Below are positions 46,435-55,396 of a stretch of DNA of 64,000 nucleotides, one piece after another. This DNA comes from Jatrophihabitans telluris (lineage in GTDB: Bacteria; Actinomycetota; Actinomycetes; Mycobacteriales; Jatrophihabitantaceae): positions 558,001-622,000 of the forward strand of contig NZ_CP097332.1 of assembly GCF_023516435.1 (NCBI RefSeq), in the 5' to 3' direction. The notes beneath the pieces were generated by a model, which had not been told where the DNA came from, searched no databases, and saw only the letters and a list, made by a program, of their open reading frames with translations. How positions within the stretch are numbered: position 1 is the stretch's first letter; each line of letters begins with the position of its first letter. Both the position numbers and the translations under genes were made by a program.

Positions 46435-47469
46435 ATGATCCAGTACCTGGTGAGTGTGGGCACGCTGGGCGTGATCACCGCGATCCTTGTGCTCGGTGTC
46501 AACGTCCGTTGGGGCTTTGCCGGCGAGCTCGATCTAGGCTTCTACCTCTTTCCGGCTGTCGGCGCATACATCTACGGAGTTGTGACGCTGCCGAAGGCCA
46601 GCAAGGCAGCAAGCATCAGCTACATCCTCGGCTGGAACCAGTCCTTTCCGGTAGGCGTTCTTGCTGCAGCGGTAGTAGGAGCCGTCCTGGCCCTCGTGCT
46701 CGGAGCGATCTCGCTGCGCCGACTGCGAGCCAACTATTTTGCGATCGTAACCGTGGCCAGCGCGATCATCGGGTACGCGTTCATTAGTCAGTACAAGCCC
46801 CTCTTCAATGGCTACAACGGGTTGTACGCCATCGCCCAACCATTCTCTGGCTCGGTCAACTTGGATGCTCAGCAATACGCCGATTTCTTCTTCGGCATCT
46901 GCCTGGCCTTCCTCCTTGTCATCTATGCGATTTTGGAGATGATTCGGCGTAGCCCGTTCGGCCGCGCGGTGAAGGCCGTGAGGGAGGACGAAGTCGCGGC
47001 CTTGGCGTTCGGGCGCAGCCCATACGTGCTGCGGTTGAAGGCTTACGTGATCGGCGGCGTGGTCGGTGCGATCGGTGGCGCCCTACTGGTGAACTACGTA
47101 CAGGCCTTCAGCCCAACCGCCTGGTCCCCGCTCGAGACGTTCCTTCTGTACGGCGCCCTGCTCGTCGGCGGCACGGGCAACAATCTTGGTGCCGTTCTCG
47201 GAGCCATGGTCGTCCTGATTGCGTTCCCGCAGTTGGTGCTCCTGCTTCCGGGGCTCGCATCGAGCCCGGACGCCCTGCCGGCGATCGAGAACATGGTGGT
47301 TGGTGCGCTGATCATCCTCACCCTGTACTTCAAACCCGGTGGCTTGATCCCAGAGCTCAAGTCTATGAGTGGCCAGTTCCGCACCCGGGGCCAGTGGAAC
47401 GTCTTCTGGAGGCGGAAGGCGCGAGTCAGCCCGACGGCGGACGCATCTGCTCGGCAGGCGACTTCGTGA
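46435..47469 (+). CDS. livM: branched-chain amino acid-type ABC permease LivM
   Basis: 344 residues, about nine helices, with NVRWGFAGELDLGFYLFPAVGAYIYG and the EAA-like RRSPFGRAVKAVREDEVAALAFGRSPYVLRLKAYVIGGVVGAIGGAL characteristic of LivM. C-terminal cytoplasmic tail rich in Arg. Pairs with LivH to form the channel. Confidence 0.9.
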   Translation: MIQYLVSVGTLGVITAILVLGVNVRWGFAGELDLGFYLFPAVGAYIYGVVTLPKASKAASISYILGWNQSFPVGVLAAAVVGAVLALVLGAISLRRLRANYFAIVTVASAIIGYAFISQYKPLFNGYNGLYAIAQPFSGSVNLDAQQYADFFFGICLAFLLVIYAILEMIRRSPFGRAVKAVREDEVAALAFGRSPYVLRLKAYVIGGVVGAIGGALLVNYVQAFSPTAWSPLETFLLYGALLVGGTGNNLGAVLGAMVVLIAFPQLVLLLPGLASSPDALPAIENMVVGALIILTLYFKPGGLIPELKSMSGQFRTRGQWNVFWRRKARVSPTADASARQATS

Positions 47470-47506
47470 TGAGTGGGCTTGTGACGTTACCGACTGGAGG
47501 CTGCTC

Positions 47507-48292
47507 GTGACCGACACCCATATTGACGAACCTGCCCTCGTCGTCAAGAACGTCTGGCGGAGCTTTGGCGGGGTGAAGGCAGTCAATGGCTGTTCCTTCA
47601 CCGTCAGGCGAAACAGTGTCACAGGCTTGGTGGGGCCCAATGGGGCCGGAAAGAGCACGATGATCAACCTCATCTCCGGGCTGATCCCGGTGGAGCGGGG
47701 CGAAATCATCTTCGATGGGACGCACATCGAAGGCAGATCCATGGACTGGGTCAGCCGGGCCGGGCTCGTCCGAACCTTCCAGGTCGCACGGGAGTGGTCG
47801 AAGCTAACGGTGCTCGAGAACGTCCTCGCCGCGGCTCCGGCCGGGCAGCGCGAGGCAGTGTGGCGCGCGGTATTCGGTCGGCGCGCCATCGCGCGGGAGG
47901 AGGCACGGCTGGAGGAGCGGGCGCATCAACTGCTCACTCGCCTGAACCTGACTGCGGTCATCCACGAGCCCGCAGGTCGCTTGAGCGGTGGTCAGAAGCG
48001 GCTACTGGAATTCGCACGCGTCGCGATGGTCGCGCCGAAGCTCGTCCTGCTCGACGAGCCGCTTGCCGGGGTGAATCCCGTTCTCGGCGACGAGTTGGGA
48101 CGTGCGATCCAAGGTCTGCGCGACGATGGTGCGACCGTTGTCCTGGTCGAGCACAACCTCGGATTCGTCGAACGAAACTGCGAGACGGTCATCGTCATGG
48201 GCACCGGCCAGGTGATCGGCGAGGGCTCGATGCGAGACCTTCGTTCCAACAGCGATGTCGTCGACGCCTACCTCGGCCAGGGTGTCTCATGA
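47507..48292 (+). CDS. livG: branched-chain-type ABC transporter ATPase LivG
   Basis: 261 residues: Walker A GPNGAGKST (about 46-54), LivG-type VRTFQVAREWSKLTVLENVL, signature LSGGQKRLLEFARV, Walker B LVLLDEPLAGVNP, H-loop VEHNLGFVERNCE. GTG 47507 with GGAGG six bases upstream fixes the start; the longer frame runs in livM. ATGA overlap with livF. Confidence 0.9.
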   Translation: MTDTHIDEPALVVKNVWRSFGGVKAVNGCSFTVRRNSVTGLVGPNGAGKSTMINLISGLIPVERGEIIFDGTHIEGRSMDWVSRAGLVRTFQVAREWSKLTVLENVLAAAPAGQREAVWRAVFGRRAIAREEARLEERAHQLLTRLNLTAVIHEPAGRLSGGQKRLLEFARVAMVAPKLVLLDEPLAGVNPVLGDELGRAIQGLRDDGATVVLVEHNLGFVERNCETVIVMGTGQVIGEGSMRDLRSNSDVVDAYLGQGVS

Positions 48293-49005
48293 CAACGAAC
48301 AGCGTGTTGACCGTTGAGGGGCTTTCTGTCGGCTACGGCGGAGCACCCGTCGTACGTGGCGTTGACTTCGCGGTCGGGTCGGGTCAGATCAACTGCGTTG
48401 TCGGGCCTAACGGTGCCGGCAAGTCCACCGCGCTGAAAGCGGTCGCCGGAGTTCTGCGACCGATTGCCGGCAAGATTATCTTCGACGGATCGGACGTCAC
48501 GCGGCTGAGTACGGATGCCCGCGTCGCCAGAGGATTGGGCTACGTACCGCAGGTGGCGAATGTCTTCGCCACGCTGACGGTGATGGAGAACCTTCAGATC
48601 GGGGCGCACGCCAAGCGCCGCGGAATCAAGGAGCGAACCGACTCGATATGTGAACTCTTTCCGGCTCTCCGGGACGCCCTTGGGCGTCCCGCCGGCACCC
48701 TGAGCGGGGGGCAGCGCAGCATGCTCGCCCTATCCCGGGCGCTGATGGGTGATCCGAAGCTGCTGTTGTTGGACGAGCCGACCGCTGGGCTCGCCCCCAA
48801 GCTGGAGGACCAGGTGTGGGAACACATCCTGACCATTCAAGCCCATGGCATCGGCGTCCTCATCGTCGAGCAGAACACCCGTCGAGCACTGACACATTCC
48901 CACTCCGCCTACGTGATGGTGGACGGCTTGGTGGCAGCTGATGGGACCGCCGCCGAGATGCTGGATCGTCCAGATCTTGTCGACATGTACCTCGGCGGCG
49001 CCTGA
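48289..49005 (+). CDS. livF: branched-chain-type ABC transporter ATPase LivF
   Basis: 238 residues, compact LivF form: Walker A GPNGAGKST, YVPQVANVFATLTVMENLQIG, LSGGQRSMLALSRALM, LLLLDEPTAGLAP, VEQNTRRALTHS. Start ATG overlaps the livG stop. Completes the ATPase pair. Confidence 0.9.
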   Translation: MTTNSVLTVEGLSVGYGGAPVVRGVDFAVGSGQINCVVGPNGAGKSTALKAVAGVLRPIAGKIIFDGSDVTRLSTDARVARGLGYVPQVANVFATLTVMENLQIGAHAKRRGIKERTDSICELFPALRDALGRPAGTLSGGQRSMLALSRALMGDPKLLLLDEPTAGLAPKLEDQVWEHILTIQAHGIGVLIVEQNTRRALTHSHSAYVMVDGLVAADGTAAEMLDRPDLVDMYLGGA

Positions 49006-49101
49006 CGCCCTCGCTAGCTCAACGGCCCTTTGTGGCCCAGCTCAACCCGATTCGCTGATCGACCAGCCCTGCGCCAACACCCGCCCCAGGAAGAGGATGC
49101 C

Positions 49102-50394
49102 ATGATTGACACTCGATCCAGCCGTCGAACAGTCCGCCGCACGATCGCTGTCTGCGCCGTCGCCGCTCTCGCGGTCACGGCTTGTTCCAAAAGCACCGCG
49201 TCCGGTGGCTCCGGCGGTGCAGCGAAGGGCGGCGGTACCGGCGATATTCACGTGACCGTGCTCGGCTCGTACACCGGTGCGTACGCGCAGATCGGCACGG
49301 CGCTGTACAACGGTGCCGCCGCCGGCGCGGCGACGGTGAACGCCGGGGGCGGCATCAACGGCCGCAAACTCGTTCTGGACAAGGTGGACACCAAGGGCGA
49401 CCCGGCCGACGCGGTGCCGGTTTTTCAGCAGGAGTTGGCCACGCATCATCCAGTCGCAGTGATCGGTCCAACCACGCTGGAGATCTTCGGGATTCAACCG
49501 ATCGTCGACCGAAACAAGATTCCTGACTTCTTCAACGGGGGGTCAACGGCCTTCGACAAGAACACCGACCCGTGGGTGTGGCGCATCAACCCTTCGGACT
49601 CCCAGCTCGCCTTGGCGTTGGCACTGCAGGCTCGGGCGGCGGGAATCAACAAGGCCGCGATCCTGTTTACGAGCGAGGCCTCCCAACAATCCCTTGAGCC
49701 ATTCCTGAAGAACGACTTCACGAAGCTCGGCGGGACGGTCACGACCGTAGTGAACGTGACGCCCGGGGTCAGCTCCTACAACTCCGAGATCGTGGGACTG
49801 CTGGCCAGTCACCCGCAGGCCATCCTCGGCCAGCTCGATCCGCCGACGGCGGCGACGTTCTTCTCCCAGCTACGTACCCAGGTCGGCACAACGATGCCCT
49901 TCTACGGCACGGATGTCACGGCCGGCGCTGACTGGATCAAGGCGGTAGGAGCGTCGTACGCACACGCGGCGGTTACATCGGTGCAAGGCGGCACCCCAAC
50001 CAATGCTGCGGGTGATGCCTTCGCGGCGCAGTACAAGGCTCTGTTCAACGACCAGCCGCTCGGCGGAGCCAACTACACCTACGACGGCGTTATCGATTTG
50101 GCCCTGTCCATCACTGCGGGCAAGAGCACCACGCCGGCAGACATCACCGCGAACCTGCCGTCGGTTTCCAACCCACCGGCCACGCCGTGCTTCACCTACG
50201 CGAGTTGCGTATCCGAGATCAAGTCGGGCGGCAAGAGCAACTACGAGGGTGCGAGCGGGCCGATGGACTTCGACCCGAACCACAACGTTTCTGGACCGTG
50301 GGACGTGGTGAAGGCCGACGACAAGGGCAACCTGAAGACGATTACCACGATCACGGCCGCCGCCGTATCGGCTGCTGAGTCGAAGGTTCAGTAG
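49102..50394 (+). CDS. ABC transporter substrate-binding lipoprotein (LivK-like)
   Basis: 430-residue lipoprotein: Arg-rich n-region, RTIAVCAVAALAVTAC with lipidated Cys28, a short Gly/Ser linker, then a type I periplasmic-binding fold (VLGSYTGAYAQIGTALYNGAAAGAATVNAGGGINGRKLVLDKVDTKGDPADAVPVFQQEL). It is longer than amino-acid-binding LivK. A Cys pair (TPCFTYASC) near the C-terminus may be a disulfide. An AGAGGA-like site precedes ATG 49102. Delivers the unknown ligand to LivHMGF. Confidence 0.9.
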   Translation: MIDTRSSRRTVRRTIAVCAVAALAVTACSKSTASGGSGGAAKGGGTGDIHVTVLGSYTGAYAQIGTALYNGAAAGAATVNAGGGINGRKLVLDKVDTKGDPADAVPVFQQELATHHPVAVIGPTTLEIFGIQPIVDRNKIPDFFNGGSTAFDKNTDPWVWRINPSDSQLALALALQARAAGINKAAILFTSEASQQSLEPFLKNDFTKLGGTVTTVVNVTPGVSSYNSEIVGLLASHPQAILGQLDPPTAATFFSQLRTQVGTTMPFYGTDVTAGADWIKAVGASYAHAAVTSVQGGTPTNAAGDAFAAQYKALFNDQPLGGANYTYDGVIDLALSITAGKSTTPADITANLPSVSNPPATPCFTYASCVSEIKSGGKSNYEGASGPMDFDPNHNVSGPWDVVKADDKGNLKTITTITAAAVSAAESKVQ

Positions 50395-50478
50395 CCGACC
50401 GTAGTCCTCTGCAACGTGCCGGGCGGTCCTGATGGCCATCGACCTCGTTTGGTACAGCAATCCAGAAAGGGATTTTTT

Positions 50479-52542
50479 GTGACCGCAATTTCCGAGCCAC
50501 GCAGGATGCCGGGCGCTGAGCAGTTTCCGCATCTGTTCAGCGAGTTGAAGATAAGAAACGACACCCTGAAAAACCGGATCATCTTTCCACCGACGTGCCC
50601 CTCGTGGGTGAGCAGCCCGCAGACCGCCAGGTTCAACGAACTGGCGGTGCCGTACTACGGCGAGCGGGCCAGCGGTGGAGCGGGCCTGATCATCATCGGC
50701 GGCACGCACGTCACCGAGAGCTCGATCGCCGCCCCCCTCGCCCAACCCGGACTATGGGAGGACGCACAGATCGAGGGCTTCGCGAAGGTGGCTCACGAGG
50801 TCCACCGTCACGGCACCAAGCTCGCGGTGCAGCTACGTCACACCGGTGTGCGTGGGTTCCCGGGCTACAAGATGGATCCGACCTACGACATCAACTCGTC
50901 GTGGTACACCCTCGCGCCGAGCCAGGTGCCGCTGGGGGAGTTCCCCGGTGGCAGCACACCCAAGGAAATGTCCGACGCCGAGATCGAGGAGGTGCTCGAC
51001 GCGCACGGCAGCGCGGCCCGGCGCGCCATGGAGGCCGGCCTGGACGGCATCGAATTCCACCTGAGCCACGGCTACTTGTCCTGGCAGTTCCTGTCTCCGC
51101 TCTACAACAAGCGGACGGACAAGTGGGGTGGCTCCTACGAGAACCGGCTGCGGTTCTGCATCGAAGCGATGCGGCGGATGCGCGAGGCGATCGGAGACCG
51201 ACCCTTCATCGGCTTCAGAATCAACTCGACGTCCCTGTGGCCAGGCGACCTCGAGGAGGATGAGGTGCAGCAGATCGTCCAGGATCTGCTGGCCGCGACC
51301 GACGTCGACTTCGTCGACGTGAGCGTGGGCGTGCACCACCAGTGGATCCATGCGCCGATGCATTTCGAGGGTGGCTGGGAACGCCAGTACGCCCAGGGGA
51401 TCAAGGCGGTCAGTAACAAGCCGGTCTTCATGGTGGGCCGCATCACGACCCCGGAGGTTGCCGAGGAGTTGCTCGCGTCGGGAGCCGCCGACGGTATCGG
51501 TCTTGCGCGGCAGATGTTTGCCGACCCGGATTGGGGCCTCAAGGTCGCCGAGGGCCGTAGCGAGGACATCCGCAAATGTGTCGCGGCAAATCACTGCTGG
51601 AAGAGCGTGTCCAAGGGGCAGCGCGTGCAGTGCGTCTACAACCCCACGATGGGCCGCGAGGTCCAATGGGGCAAGGGTAAGGACGTACTGGCGAAGGAGC
51701 CGAAGCGGATTGTCGTCGTTGGAGCGGGCCCGTCCGGACTGGAATTTGCCCGGGTTGCCAGCGCACGCGGCCACCACGTTCTCGTCTGCGAGCGGTCCGA
51801 GCAGATCGGCGGCCACGTCCTGCTTCAGTCGAAGCTGCCCGGCCGTGAGAAGTTCGGCGAGATCGCGACCTGGCTCGGCGCGCAGGCGCAAAAGGGAGGC
51901 GCAGAAATACGACTCGGCGTCGACGTCAGCGCTGAAAAATTAGGCGAGATCGTGCGCGATTTCCAAGCAGATCATGTCGTCGTCGCGACCGGCTCGCGGG
52001 TTTGCCGAGACGGTTTCCAAGGCTGGACCGCCGACAGCCTGCCCGGAGTGGAGTCTCAGCGCTGCTACGGCTGGGACGAGGTTGCGATGGGAGATGTCAC
52101 TCCCACTGGAGACGTGGTTGTCATCGACGACCAGGCCGACCTGGTCGGCCCGCTGATCGCCGTCCATCTGGCCAAGAACGGCGCGCGAAGTGTGCGCCTC
52201 GTTACCAGGTGGCCGATGGTCGGGATGGAGACAATCGCCGACGCCTACTTCGAGTGGATCATCCCCCAGGTGTACGAACACAACGTCGCGCTGTCGGTCG
52301 ATCACTTCGTCAAGTCCATCGGTCCGCGTTCGGCAACGCTGTACAACATCTACGCGCCCGATAAGGTCGTCGAGGTGCCCGCCGATGCCGTGGTCATGGT
52401 TACCGCCCGGCAGTCGAACAACGCTCTCGCGGACGCTGCTCGTGCGCTTCCCGTCACGGTCGAGGTCATCGGGGATGCGGTTGCTCCGCGCTCCACATAT
52501 GAAGCGGTATTCGAGGGGCACCGGCAGGCGCGGGCGATATGA
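50479..52542 (+). CDS. NADH:flavin oxidoreductase of the old-yellow-enzyme/2,4-dienoyl-CoA reductase type
   Basis: 687 residues: N-terminal FMN TIM barrel (HLFSELKIRNDTLKNRIIFPPTCPSWV..., HHxxH-like LDGIEFHLSHGYLSWQFLSPLYNKRTDKWGGSYENRLRF), a short iron-sulfur segment and a C-terminal NAD(P)/FAD domain (RIVVVGAGPSGLEFARVASARGHHVLVCERSEQIGGH). The family carries electrons from NAD(P)H through FAD, 4Fe-4S and FMN to a double bond or amine. Here the cluster segment keeps Cys367, 373 and 385 but has Ala at 370 where the second ligand normally is. GTG 50479, AGAAAGG eight bases upstream. Confidence 0.87.
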   Translation: MTAISEPRRMPGAEQFPHLFSELKIRNDTLKNRIIFPPTCPSWVSSPQTARFNELAVPYYGERASGGAGLIIIGGTHVTESSIAAPLAQPGLWEDAQIEGFAKVAHEVHRHGTKLAVQLRHTGVRGFPGYKMDPTYDINSSWYTLAPSQVPLGEFPGGSTPKEMSDAEIEEVLDAHGSAARRAMEAGLDGIEFHLSHGYLSWQFLSPLYNKRTDKWGGSYENRLRFCIEAMRRMREAIGDRPFIGFRINSTSLWPGDLEEDEVQQIVQDLLAATDVDFVDVSVGVHHQWIHAPMHFEGGWERQYAQGIKAVSNKPVFMVGRITTPEVAEELLASGAADGIGLARQMFADPDWGLKVAEGRSEDIRKCVAANHCWKSVSKGQRVQCVYNPTMGREVQWGKGKDVLAKEPKRIVVVGAGPSGLEFARVASARGHHVLVCERSEQIGGHVLLQSKLPGREKFGEIATWLGAQAQKGGAEIRLGVDVSAEKLGEIVRDFQADHVVVATGSRVCRDGFQGWTADSLPGVESQRCYGWDEVAMGDVTPTGDVVVIDDQADLVGPLIAVHLAKNGARSVRLVTRWPMVGMETIADAYFEWIIPQVYEHNVALSVDHFVKSIGPRSATLYNIYAPDKVVEVPADAVVMVTARQSNNALADAARALPVTVEVIGDAVAPRSTYEAVFEGHRQARAI

Positions 52543-52579
52543 GCAGTAGGAGACGATCAACGGGTTCAATCACAGGAGG

Positions 52580-53569
52580 TTGACCATCAGCAGCCGTGAG
52601 GTTTCCTATGGCGGGCTCCTGTACTGGGACCGGACGCTGCCTTTGCTGCTCGGCCAGGCGGCGCCGGCGGGGGTGAAACTCGATTACACGGTGCACGAGT
52701 CGGCACCCGCGCTGTTCGAGCGCCAGATTCAGGAGGAGGTCTATGACGTAAGCGAAATGTCGGCCTCCAGCTTTCTGGTTCTCCTCGGGAAGGGTGACCA
52801 TCGCTTCGTTGGTCTACCGCTGTTCATCTCACGGAACTTCAGGCACGGGCAGATATACGTCAACGAGCGAAGCGGGATACGCGTCCCAGCGGATCTCAAA
52901 GGGAAGCGGGTCGGGGTTCTCGAATACCAAATGACCGCTGCGCTGTGGATTCGGGCGTTTCTTCTTCATGACTATGGGGTCGAAGCGAGCGAGATGCTCT
53001 GGAAGACCGGAGGTCTCACTACGCCTGACTGGCGGGAGCGGCTCCCGGTCGACCTGCCCCCGGGGGTGAGCCTGGAGCGCATCCCCGCCGAAATGACGCT
53101 CGAAGGCATGCTTGCGGCGGGTGATCTCGACGCTCTCGTCACGGCGCAACCGCCCAAGTCGTTCACTCTGGATGGGAGCACCGGCGTCCGTCGATTGTTC
53201 GCTGACTATGAAGCCGTTGAACGCGATTATTATCAGAGAACCGGCCTGTTTCCGATCATGCATCTCGTCGTGATGCGACGGGATGTGTATGAACGAGACC
53301 CCTGGCTGGCCAGCGCGATGGTTGCTGCGTTCGAGGAAGCGAAAGCCATCGGGCAGCGAAGACTACGCGCGATCACCGGCCTCGCCGTGGGGTTGCCGTG
53401 GTTGGCTCCCGCGATCGATACGGTCGATCAAGTGTTTGATGGCGACGCGTTCCCCTACGGACTGTCCGCCAATGCTCATGTACTCGAAGCGATGACGCAA
53501 TATGCGTGGGAACAGGGATTGACCCCGCGAAAGGTGGATTTCGGTGAGCTCTGTGTCCCCGACGCCTGA
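52580..53569 (+). CDS. 4,5-dihydroxyphthalate decarboxylase-like (Pht5/NMT1-like) protein
   Basis: 329 residues with the periplasmic-binding-like fold of Pht5: YTVHESAPALFERQIQEEVYDVSEMSASSFLVLLGKG, GLPLFISRNFRHGQIYVNERSGIRVPADLKGKRVGVLEYQMTAALWIRAFLLHDYGV. No signal peptide, so it is cytosolic, as expected of an enzyme rather than a transport protein. Pht5 decarboxylates 4,5-dihydroxyphthalate; many homologues have unknown substrates. The start is odd: AGGAGG abuts the only near in-frame start codon (TTG 52580), and ATC at 52586 has the better spacing. Overlaps the next gene by 26 bp. Confidence 0.75.
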   Translation: MTISSREVSYGGLLYWDRTLPLLLGQAAPAGVKLDYTVHESAPALFERQIQEEVYDVSEMSASSFLVLLGKGDHRFVGLPLFISRNFRHGQIYVNERSGIRVPADLKGKRVGVLEYQMTAALWIRAFLLHDYGVEASEMLWKTGGLTTPDWRERLPVDLPPGVSLERIPAEMTLEGMLAAGDLDALVTAQPPKSFTLDGSTGVRRLFADYEAVERDYYQRTGLFPIMHLVVMRRDVYERDPWLASAMVAAFEEAKAIGQRRLRAITGLAVGLPWLAPAIDTVDQVFDGDAFPYGLSANAHVLEAMTQYAWEQGLTPRKVDFGELCVPDA

Positions 53570-54512
53570 CCCGGAGCGGGGTGAGCGGGGAGCGGTCGGC
53601 GTCATCGGGCTGGGCAAGATGGGTGGCCAGATCGCGCGTCACCTGCTCGAGCAGCAGTGGAGCGTGCTCGGATTCGACGTCTGCTCCGCTGCATTGACGG
53701 AACTCTCAGATCGCGGTGGACGCGTGGCTGCCTCGCCCGCCGCGTTGGCATCCTCCGTGGACGTGGTAATCACTTCGTTGCCCTCCACAGCTGCGCTGTG
53801 GGATGTGGTTCGGGGTCCGACCGGTCTGGTTTCCGGGTCGCGACCCGGTCTGACAGTCGTAGAAACCAGCACGATGACCTCGGCGGCAAAACGTGCGGTG
53901 TGCGACGAACTCCGCGCCTCAGCGGTGGTCATGCTGGACTGCCCACTCAGTGGCACAGCAGCACAGATGGCGCAGGGCGACGTGGCTGTGTATGCCTCCG
54001 GAGACCAGGATGCCGTGCAGGCTCAATGGCAGCTGTTCAAAGCTTTCACGCGGTCTCAGTACAACCTTGGGACGTTCGGTAACGGCTCGGACGTGAAGCT
54101 GCTCTCGAACCTCCTGGTCACCGTTCATAACGTAGCGGCGGCCGAGGCGATCGTGTTGGCGCGGCGGGCAGGATTGGCTGCGGATCGGGTGCTGGAAGCG
54201 TTGGCGGACGGCGCTGGTACCTCACGGATGCTGGAAGTCCGTGGGCCGTTGATGGTGATGCGGCAGTACTCGCAGGTCTCGGCCAGCCTCGATGAGTTCA
54301 TGAAGGACATCGAACTGATCAGTGCGTTTGGAGCTGAGGCGGGCAGCGCGCTTCCGCTGTTCGAGGTGTGCGCCGGCTTGTACCGCACCGCGGTGGAAGC
54401 GGGCTTCGGTGCAGAGGATCACGCAGTCGTCGCCGAGGTGATCGCAAATCTCACACCAGCCGCCCGCCTGCAGGGCGTGCACATGAGCGCGACCGGAGGA
54501 GGCGAAGTATGA
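53544..54512 (+). CDS. NAD(P)-dependent 3-hydroxyisobutyrate dehydrogenase-like oxidoreductase (copy 1)
   Basis: 322 residues of the beta-hydroxyacid dehydrogenase family: dinucleotide motif [18 protein letters not shown], substrate motif [23 protein letters not shown], catalytic Lys in [24 protein letters not shown] and the C-terminal FMKDIELI. Oxidises a hydroxymethyl or beta-hydroxy acid. GTG start at 53544 or 53553, inside the end of the preceding gene; ATGA overlap with the panB homologue. A second copy is at 59954. Confidence 0.87.
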   Translation: MSSVSPTPDPERGERGAVGVIGLGKMGGQIARHLLEQQWSVLGFDVCSAALTELSDRGGRVAASPAALASSVDVVITSLPSTAALWDVVRGPTGLVSGSRPGLTVVETSTMTSAAKRAVCDELRASAVVMLDCPLSGTAAQMAQGDVAVYASGDQDAVQAQWQLFKAFTRSQYNLGTFGNGSDVKLLSNLLVTVHNVAAAEAIVLARRAGLAADRVLEALADGAGTSRMLEVRGPLMVMRQYSQVSASLDEFMKDIELISAFGAEAGSALPLFEVCAGLYRTAVEAGFGAEDHAVVAEVIANLTPAARLQGVHMSATGGGEV

Positions 54513-55339
54513 GCAATGCATCGTACGTCGGTGACTCGACCCGACGGGTGACGACCAAAGACTTGCAGGAGGCGAAGCGCTCGCACCACCGATGGGCCAT
54601 GTTGACCGCCTACGACTACTCGACGGCTCGGGTGTTCGATCAAGCGGGCATTCCGGTGCTACTCGTTGGAGATTCGGCCGCGAACGTGGTTTACGGCTAC
54701 GACACGACCGTTCCCATCAGCATCGATGAGCTGCTGCCTCTCGTGGGAGGCGTGGCCCGAGGCGCCGAACGTGCCTTGGTTGTAGCCGATCTACCGTTCG
54801 GAGCCTATGAGGCATCCGCCGAGCAGGCCCTTGCGAGCGCGACGCGGTTCATGCAGCGCGGGGCGCAGGCCGTGAAGGTCGAGGGGGGAGAGCGAATCTC
54901 AGCCCAGGTCAAAGCGCTGACCTCCTCGGGAATTCCGGTGATGGGACACCTCGGGGTCACCCCACAGGCCGTTAACAGCCTCTCTGGTTACCGGGTGCAG
55001 GGGCGAGGCGACGAGGAGGCGGAGCAGATGCTTCGCGATGCTCGCGCCCTGGAAGCTGCGGGAGCCTTTGCCGTCGTGCTTGAGGTGGTGCCCGCGGCCC
55101 TGGCCGCGACGATAACGAAGGAACTCGGCATCCCGACGATCGGCATCGGCGCCGGGGTCGAGTGTGATGCTCAGGTTCTGGTGTGGCAGGACATGGCTGG
55201 GCTGCGAGGTGGGGGCCGGCCCGCGCGTTTCGTGAAGGAGTATGCCGACCTCAACGCCGTACTCGGCGCCGCCGTCGAAGCGTTCGCCACCGAGGTACGC
55301 GCCGGCACCTATCCATCAAGTGAGCACAGCTACCGTTAG
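54509..55339 (+). CDS. panB: 3-methyl-2-oxobutanoate hydroxymethyltransferase (PanB) homologue
   Basis: 276 residues, full family length. The (beta/alpha)8 barrel retains all expected residues: [15 protein letters not shown] (Mg Asp), [13 protein letters not shown] (Asp), AVKVEGGE (Lys), [29 protein letters not shown] (catalytic Glu) and [24 protein letters not shown]. PanB adds a hydroxymethyl from methylene-THF to ketoisovalerate; the reaction is reversible. Being last in a catabolic operon and coupled to a HIBADH-type gene, it may instead remove a one-carbon unit or act on an analogue. It could also be the cell's only pantothenate PanB, since panC at 3.8 kb has no partner nearby. Confidence 0.88.
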   Translation: MSNASYVGDSTRRVTTKDLQEAKRSHHRWAMLTAYDYSTARVFDQAGIPVLLVGDSAANVVYGYDTTVPISIDELLPLVGGVARGAERALVVADLPFGAYEASAEQALASATRFMQRGAQAVKVEGGERISAQVKALTSSGIPVMGHLGVTPQAVNSLSGYRVQGRGDEEAEQMLRDARALEAAGAFAVVLEVVPAALAATITKELGIPTIGIGAGVECDAQVLVWQDMAGLRGGGRPARFVKEYADLNAVLGAAVEAFATEVRAGTYPSSEHSYR

Positions 55340-55396
55340 TGCAGGCTGGACGAGCAGTGAACCCGCGTCACGTGTCCGTCGCCCGCGGTATGCGGA

